DNA from: Gremmenia infestans
Lineage: Eukaryota; Ascomycota; Leotiomycetes; Helotiales; Hamatocanthoscyphaceae
Assembly (NCBI GenBank): GCA_032629725.1
Contig: JAFEVB010000002.1
Location: 2,294,001-2,358,000 of the forward strand
Direction of reading: 5' to 3'
Length of the DNA stretch: 64,000 bases
Shown piece by piece: positions 57,177-64,000 of the stretch. The notes under the pieces are model-generated. The model searched no databases and was not told the DNA's origin. It saw only the letters and a program-made list of their open reading frames with translations. How positions within the stretch are numbered: position 1 is the stretch's first letter; every line of letters begins with the position of its first letter. Made by a program: the position numbers and the translations under genes.

Positions 57177-60100
57177 ATGATTTAGTGGTTGGAGTAGATT
57201 TTAAGGGGGGAGATGGGAAGCCGAAGAAGATTCAGGTGGGATGTTCTAATGTTATGCTGAAGCGGTCGAACGAACAGTGGAGGGAGAGACTTGACTTGGA
57301 AGTATTACCAGCTTACAGGAATGTAGCAGAATCAGTACTTACACTTTTTGGATTTTAATAGGAACTTCATTCTCCTGAAACTTTAAACTGCTTGCTTGGT
57401 AGTTTATTTTGATGCCCTTTGTACTGTAACTGCCATGTACTGTACTCAGGTAAGCGAGCCAGCCCCCTTTTCACTTCATACCACGACTGTAGAATACAAC
57501 ACAGCGATATAAGACCACGCCCATCACCTCTGCCACGTTGCAAATTAACAAACAAGACACCAACCACGACGATATATCCAGACCTAGCTACAACAAGTTA
57601 TCTAACCGTCCACGTTTGTCCTAAAGGGAAGCAAACTTCTCGCTTGCAATTGCAAAATCGAAGCCGCGTTCCTCTCTCTCTCCTTCCCATTGATAATAAA
57701 GAAGAGTAGGTAGATGTTGACATAACACTAGATTCACTTAAGAACGTGTCGCTAAAAACAAAACAAAACAGAAATCGCAGAAATATGCAAACAAAGATCA
57801 AGGGGGAAAATCCACTATTACTAAAAATAGATATTGCAGACAGACTGCTACTCGAAAAGCACAATACGAAACAAAATCTAAAAGAGCAAAAGGTTCACAA
57901 GGCGTGATGCACGCCTCGCCCGATGTCTCGTTAAGAAACCTGCTTGTTTCGTTATATACCTACCTAGGCATATACTAGGTATATACGGAGCAGTAAGAAT
58001 AAACTGCCGAAGCCTCACAACGACTTCCGTAAGGTAGGGCCTTGGCACCTTGGCGGCATATAACAGGTGCCATGCGATCACCAAAATCTATGTATTCTCT
58101 CGTAATCGAAAGAATGCTGCAGTTCCTCGCTTTGCAGATTTCCTGTCTCTCAAGTGAATTTAAGACAGCGGGTTCCGAAGCTCAATAAATTAACGTTTGA
58201 TGAAGTGGCGAGATTCTTCCTGCTGTATGTGGGATTCGAGAGGGCGGAGACGATGATAGAAGGGGAGGAGTATGGAGGAAGTTTGTTGGTGAGACAGAGT
58301 GATTCTTTTCTTTTAATATTTCTGTATGAGTCTGTTTGACTTTTGCACCTAACGTGGTAAGTAGTATCTTCTTTGAATATTCACATTTTCATGTGTGTTG
58401 CATTGTATGACTTTATGTCTCTGGTTGCAATTGGTAAACCCTGCACCGGCTCTTTCCTCTACAACATAAGCTAAGTGGCACAACGGATATGTGCATTCAC
58501 GCATGTGGTTTCGTTTCTTCGCGCTCCCGAAACGTGATTGCCATGTTGTCCTCTAGAAGTCCCGTGTTGAGCGAGAGGACCTAATGACTACATTACGGTG
58601 GTAGGGATTTTCGTAAAGTCGCACACGTATAACAGGGGTTCGCCTACCGTACTACAGGTAGGCTGTGAAGCCGAATTAGGAATCTTCGAATTGCGAAGAA
58701 TCCTTCGGCGGTAAATCTGGAAACTGTGGCAAATGATGGCTTTCTCGTATGGGGGCCCAGGGGAGGCACCATCGGGTCTGCGAGATCAGATCTTTGGGAT
58801 CGTGGGCAGCTCTCGTGTTCAGTGTAACTCTTGGGATTGTACGAGTCTATCTTTTACGTGTCACGAAAGCCTATATCAGCTTATGAGGGGAGGAATAGGC
58901 GGTGTGTATGGTCAGGGACGAAAGATAGCCGGATGATGTTGTCCTTCGAAGCACTTTCGTCTGATGTTGTGCCAGGCTGATGTTGTTCAGCTGGCCGTTT
59001 GATGGACAGCGCGTGTGCGCCACGCAGTTCGGATCCCGAAGTACAGCATATGTGATGGATGTGAGATAAGAATTCCCAGGGTCAGACTCGAATGGGATGG
59101 ACAAAAGAAATAATGAGGATATGAGGCAGCTGGTAAGGCAGTGTGAAGACTATAAATGGGAGTACATATACGTCATGTGATGAATATTCCACGTGATTTG
59201 CGGTACTCCTTCCCAGGAGATCTCTTGGTAAAAACATCTAGACGTGTATTTATTTGTAGGTGACTCGGTGAGGGATTTTGGTTCACTAGAACCAACAAAC
59301 ATTACGTGTTGGTTGGACATGGTTACTGCCAGCACCACATCAAACACCAACACAACAAGACGAAAACGGGCGCATGCACAAAGACTTCATAGTGCAGAAG
59401 ATGGCTTGCATATTTCGCACAAGCGTCATTCTTGAAAGCGAAAGCGAATCAGAAGGCTGTTCCTGAGTTTAGCTCCAGGGGTAAGTGAAATTTAAGCTCC
59501 TTTTTCTCCCGGCTAAGGCCGCGTGGGGTGGGCGGATGCGGTGAGGTACTAAACATTGCGCGTCACCACCAACATGAGCTCAGTTTTCATCCCGGACATC
59601 AACATGATCTTTTCTGCTACTAGGATGAACGTTCAGGAGAAACTACTCCAGGTACTCCAGGTAAGGTAGATCTGATCAGCTGCATGCGCTTTGAGCTTGT
59701 AGAACCTGATGTCAGGCTGACGTTGGAAATATGGAAATATCGTCGCTTCATCGAGTTAGAGATGCAGAGGAAAACACCTGTAATTGGCTACACTGCTCGG
59801 TGAAATGCTACTGAATTCAGTGTTGGTATGAAAACCTGGCCTGGTCAGACTTCGCTCTGAATAATGACCTGATATTACCCACCTGCCTTCTTTTCAAGGC
59901 CGTTGAGTTCTCGTCGTTAGGTATTGTAATTTGGTCAAGCGTGGCAAGAAAGCAGAGAAATAGTTTATTACTGCACTCGTACGCGTCAACCTTTTATCGT
60001 AGAAGTCAAGATATCTCCACTTGCGAATTTGGACTTGCCCTCTCCGGGTTGTCAAGTCGTCGTCGCTTCTAACCGGTCCTTTCTTCGGCACCTGCTGAAC

Positions 60101-61639
60101 TGACTGGAGGAGGCGTTCATCGCATGCTGGCTCATCTGCGAGAAATTGGCGCCGAGGCCGAAATGGGATGAATCCAACGGTAGGGAGAAACATTCATCGA
60201 ATCAGCGACTTTCTTGTTACTGTAGTGAAATTCGAATAATGCGGAGAAGTTCGGATCGGCAAGCACACACACATCACATTGCATCGCGAGCAGTCAAGCC
60301 GTACGGAGTGGAGTGGAGTGGAGTACAGTACAGTACAGCACAACGAGCAAGCACAGTCAGCGAGCGACAGAGCGGATTTTTCCCCAAGATTCATGATTTC
60401 CAAGACCAAAAACAGGTATATATATAAATATATATTTTTTATTCATCCTGGACTTCAGCCCTGTCTGGCTTGAAGGATAAATTAACTCACCGCTACAGTA
60501 CGGCAGGAAGGAGGGAAGGAACAATTAGGTACCTACACCACAGCAGGAACAACCGCGGGGCCCCAGAAAAAGGATTTCTCGAAGAACTATTGTACCTACC
60601 TACCTACCTTAGGTAATTGGCGTTGTCTCCTCCTTGTTTCTGTTGAACTTTTAACGTCAACATCCATCAACTTCTCTCCAAGGCTTTAAATTGCCCATCA
60701 TTCAGATCAGTGCAGAAAGCCAAGATATAGAGCAGCAGTGCGGCAGTGAAATCCAGACCGTTCGTTCGTGTTCATCACGAAAGGGGCAGCCGCTACCACC
60801 AACCGCTGCTCCCTTCCCTGCACTTGGCACTGCACCTGCATCTGATATCCCTGCAACGCCCCACTCCTTCCCTGCTCGGCCCAGAGCCCGCCCTCAATTG
60901 ATCATTTGCCAAGACGCGTCCCAACCCAATCATCGCACTCTGAGGACCCATAATACTCTCGGTTCCGTCATATCTAGCCTCAACACGGCTAGCCCCGCCG
61001 CCCATCGCGCCTGCTCGACGGCAATCCAATCTCTCCCTTTTCCTCGCTCTCCTCCACCAGGTTTTCCCTTTCTCCTCTTTACCACCCACAATCTTGAACA
61101 CGAATCTCAATTCACGATCTCTCTCTTCCTTCCTTCCCAGCATTCCCTCCCAACTCTGAGACGTCTAATAAAGACTCTCTACCACATTCATTTGGAACCG
61201 CGACGTTATCCACCACCGCTTACGAGACCTAATCAATCAACAAACAATCCCTGTCAACCATCAACTCCTATTACCTACGAACAACACCTGCCCTCACCCA
61301 CCTTCGTTGTACAAACCGTGTCACTTTGGAGAAAATCATACGGTCGCCTGTTCAATGTATGTACCTCTATTGAGTTTGTTGAGGGACGAGAAATCGGAGT
61401 CTTCGCCCTTGTAGACATCGCACCGATTGGGATTGAATGATCCAGAATTCACCGGTTCTTGTTGTGCAAAAAGGTGCTATCAATTGGAATGCTAACAATC
61501 CCCTCTACAGTTCTCGACCGCGACAATACCTTCTTCAAATTACCATCGAATACTACTCCGCAATAATATTGCCGAGAGTCTCTGAGAGACTGATATCTAG
61601 TCTTAGTCTTATTCATAATCACGAATTCGCTTCTTCACA
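57177..61639. other. Gene-poor region and long leader of the SUN gene
   Basis: About 4.4 kb with no convincing gene. A short open frame at about 58160-58339 (TFDEVARFFLLYVGFERAE...) may be a relic, family unknown. Near-palindromes occur at 58648-58665 and 58678-58705. A (ggagt)n/(acagt)n run lies at 60304-60338 and a TACCTACC cluster at 60595-60617. From about 60660 the plus strand is C/T-rich and probably transcribed as the SUN leader. Confidence 0.5.
61357..61510 (+). other. Probable 5'-UTR intron of the SUN-family gene
   Basis: Donor GTATGT at 61357, branch GCTAAC near 61490, acceptor CTACAG ending 61510, within the pyrimidine-rich leader and 130 nt before the ATG. Inferred from consensus only. 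Confidence 0.55.
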
Positions 61640-63092
61640 ATGAAGTTCACCCAAATTGCGCTGCTCAGCGCAGCAACCATTGCGGTAGCTCAACCGCACA
61701 ACCACGCTCACCACCACCATGAGCGACGTGGTTCTCCCGTCGAAGGTCGCGATGCTGTTGCTACTGTTAAGCTTCCAGGTGCCGTCGAAACAGTCTTCGT
61801 ACTCAATGGTGTCCCAATCAGCGGATCCGATGTTGAAGCCGGTATCGCCGCGGGAAAGTACGTCCTTGTCAATGGCCAGGTCTCATCGATTGCTTCGGCC
61901 GCTCCAGTTGAAACTCCGGCTCCTTCTATCTCATCAGCTGCACCATCGTCAGTAGCAGCTCCTAGCTCTGTCCACGCGGCCGAATTCATCGAGAAAGCCA
62001 AGAGTACTCCAACTACATCGTCCTCGGCGTATGTTGCACCGACATCCTCGACACAGGCGTCTGTATCCTCGGCACAGACATCATCTGTATCCTCAGCAGT
62101 GGTATCATCAGCAGCGACATCAACCACAAAGGCCGCGTCTGCTTCGGCAACATCTTCAGGATCTAGCAGTTCCAGCAGCACAGGTTCTTGGCCAGATTTT
62201 GAATCCGGTACTCTGTCCTGTTCGACTTTCCCTTCTAAGTATGGTGCAGTTGCACTGGACTGGATGAACAACGGAGGATGGTCTGGTCTTCAGCACACAC
62301 CTAACTTCAGTGGTGTATTGGGCTCTGTTGGCGGACTTATTGACCTTATTTCAACGCCAAGCAGCTGTCAGGAAAACACTTTCTGCTCCTATGCATGCCC
62401 TGCGGGTTACCAGAAGTCCCAGTGGCCGGCAGACAACCAAGGTTCCACGGCGCAATCTGTCGGAGGTCTCTACTGCGACAGCAATGGAAAGCTTCAACTC
62501 ACCAATACCAATACCAAACAACTCTGCATTGCGGGTGCTGGTGGCGTGACAGTTGAGAGCACGGTAGGCAGCGTTATCTCTGTCTGCCGTACTGATTATC
62601 CCGGAACCGAAGCAGAGACCGTTCCTTTGTCTCTCAACAACGGAGACAAGGGTATTGAACTGTGTAACCCCGATAAGTCGGGCTACTACTTCTGGGAGGG
62701 TGCAGGCACATCGGCCCAATACTACCTTAACCCGTCAGGCAATGGACCAAGCGAAGCGTGCTGGTGGAATGAGGCAGGAAGTGGTTTAGGCAACTACTCT
62801 CCCGTCAACTTGGGTACCGGTTCAACCGATGGTCAGACCTACCTCTCCATCTTTGGAAATTACCCAACCCTTAGCGACTTTACAAAATGGACTCTCGACT
62901 ACGACGTGACGTTCACTGTCGATGGTACCGAAAGCCCATGCAAATATAAAAACAAGAAGTTCTACGACATTAACGGTAACCCCACAGACCACACAGGTTG
63001 CACTGTAAGTTTTCTCTCTGGTGTCAGATTTCCCCCTTGCTAACAGACAACTCCAGGTCTCGGGAAAGACGATAGTAGTCAAGTTCTCGTAG
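61640..63092 (+). CDS. SUN-family cell-wall protein (SIM1/UTH1-like, GH132)
   Basis: Exons 61640-63004 and 63057-63092; 466 aa. Signal peptide at 1-17 (FTQIALLSAATIAVAQ), a His-rich and KR-containing propeptide-like part (HHHHERRG, a likely Kex2 site), a long Ser/Ala/Thr-rich region (about 75-185), then the SUN domain with Cys spacing C-x5-C-x3-C-x25-C by my count (SSCQENTFCSYAC...LYC), WPADNQGS and a Trp-rich C-terminal half. The second exon adds VSGKTIVVKFS. SUN proteins are secreted, act in septation and wall remodelling, and are reported to have beta-1,3-glucan activity. Long CT-rich leader suggests strong expression. Confidence 0.94.
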
Positions 63093-64000
63093 GCGTTTAG
63101 GCTCCACTGGGACGTCTTTTGGTGCATGGCTTTTTTAACACGCGCACTGGAACGATCACGACTGTTACTTCTTTCCTCCGCTCCCATTCCGAAGGACCTT
63201 GCCGTTGTTGGTTCCGCTATACTCGCCAACAACGATATGATTGTCATTAATACTTGACCTGAAGTGTCTAGATCTTCTCGCCTTCTAGTCTTTCGACACC
63301 TTTGGACCTCTTCTTCCCTTTGTATTAAACGTCCTTAATGTTTGTTGTCTTATTGTGTTGTGGGTGGGTGGTTGGGGTGTTTTCCATTCACATTGCTCCA
63401 AGGATGTGGATAGTGATGGTAGAGGAACCTTCTTGGTGCATGGGAGAAGGCACGGGGTGTCCTTAGTGGATGGATGTTTCTCTAGACGGAGGTGCCGGAC
63501 TCCTTCGATCGATGAACTCTTTGGTTATCTGGGGTTTTGCCCTTATATTCATGCCTATATCATCGAAGGTCATCTAGGCGACCCTCAGCAAAGCCCCATT
63601 TCTACGGCCTTCAAGTGCCGCTGGCGCAGTTATCCTTGCATACATATTTCTGTCGCTCGATGCATCTAAGCGCCGATGTCTATACGAATATGGATTTGCT
63701 TGTGGCTGGCCTGCAGGGTGTAGATCTTTAAGGGCGGTATCCAATTTGGTAGTCTAGCTGACAAGGAAAAGGAGACATTCGATCTGTTGCACCCATACTT
63801 CTTTCTCCCTCATCTGCAAGCACAAGATTATGTTGCGTCTCTGACTTCGTGTGTACACAAAACTTACTTGCTTCACCTTGTTGTGGGCCCTGTTGTGACA
63901 TCTCCTTCACGAGCATAGCGATTTGACTTAGTTTACTTCACTTTGATTCTTGTACATACTTGAGACCGGTTTGCAGAGGTGAATGATCAAATTCTGAAAA
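63093..64000. other. 3' flank of the SUN gene, no gene seen
   Basis: Probable 3'-UTR to about 63.3 kb and beyond it T/G-rich sequence with short ORFs of no recognised family. Confidence 0.5.

Noticed and set aside
60691..61440. 249-codon open frame before the SUN gene
   Set aside because: Begins at TTG and contains no ATG; Pro/Ser-rich translation reflects a CT-rich leader.

Overview
This 64 kb window is nuclear DNA of a filamentous ascomycete (Pezizomycotina). The evidence is the set of single-copy fungal genes (SWR1, REV1, TRAPPII Trs130, a complex I B8 subunit, ATG33, Sps19-type dienoyl-CoA reductase), the short 45-160 nt spliceosomal introns with CTAAC/CTGAC-type branch sites, and the lack of operons. 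Helotiales (Leotiomycetes) is my best guess from the overall feel of the proteins; it is an inference, not a proof. I saw no rRNA, intact tRNA, CRISPR or intact transposon.

Layout. 1-1024 (-): 5' part of an amino-acid permease running off the left edge. 1885-2762 (-): decayed zinc-dependent enoyl reductase (ToxD-like family). 5201-11313 (+): very large lysine/acidic low-complexity protein with about 15 W-acidic/KKDKKKKGK repeats. 12808-14680 (+): HODM/DUF3445 haem-dependent N-demethylase-like protein. 16302-18970 (+): Zn2Cys6 transcription factor. 19454-20637 (-): peroxisomal dienoyl-CoA reductase, head-to-head with ATG33 (21106-21766, +). 22836-25038 (-): complete YAT-type amino-acid permease. 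26351-31203 (-): TRAPPII Trs130. 32113-33261 (-): wax-synthase/MBOAT-like membrane protein. 34236-39109 (-): SWR1. 39614-40273 (+): complex I B8 subunit with a 12-nt exon. 40932-42699 (+): conserved fungal protein of unknown function. 43294-43888 (-): short coiled-coil (SCOC/Slo1-like) protein. 44-49 kb: gene-poor, with a decayed phosphotransferase at 48356-48769. 49334-50078 (+): GPI-type WSC-domain protein. 50421-54119 (-): intronless REV1. 54693-56435 (+): MFS transporter. 56731-57176: broken conserved gene. 57.2-61.3 kb: gene-poor. 61640-63092 (+): SUN-family cell-wall protein.

The genes are mostly independent housekeeping units: chromatin and DNA damage tolerance (SWR1, REV1), Golgi traffic (Trs130, SCOC), mitochondrion and peroxisome (B8, ATG33, reductase), cell surface (WSC, SUN), uptake (two permeases, MFS). 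Exon boundaries were worked out by hand; for every complete gene the exons sum to a multiple of three.

The most unusual signal is in the introns. Three long introns in two neighbouring genes (7984-8118, 13303-13436, 14083-14231) share sequence along much of their length. Independently, introns at non-homologous positions in the two permease genes share 17-nt and 11-nt blocks. Both patterns look like introner-like element families. Other points are a GC-AG intron, a 12-nt exon, a probable poly-C frameshift in the giant repeat gene, three ubiquitin-binding motifs in REV1, and three decaying genes.
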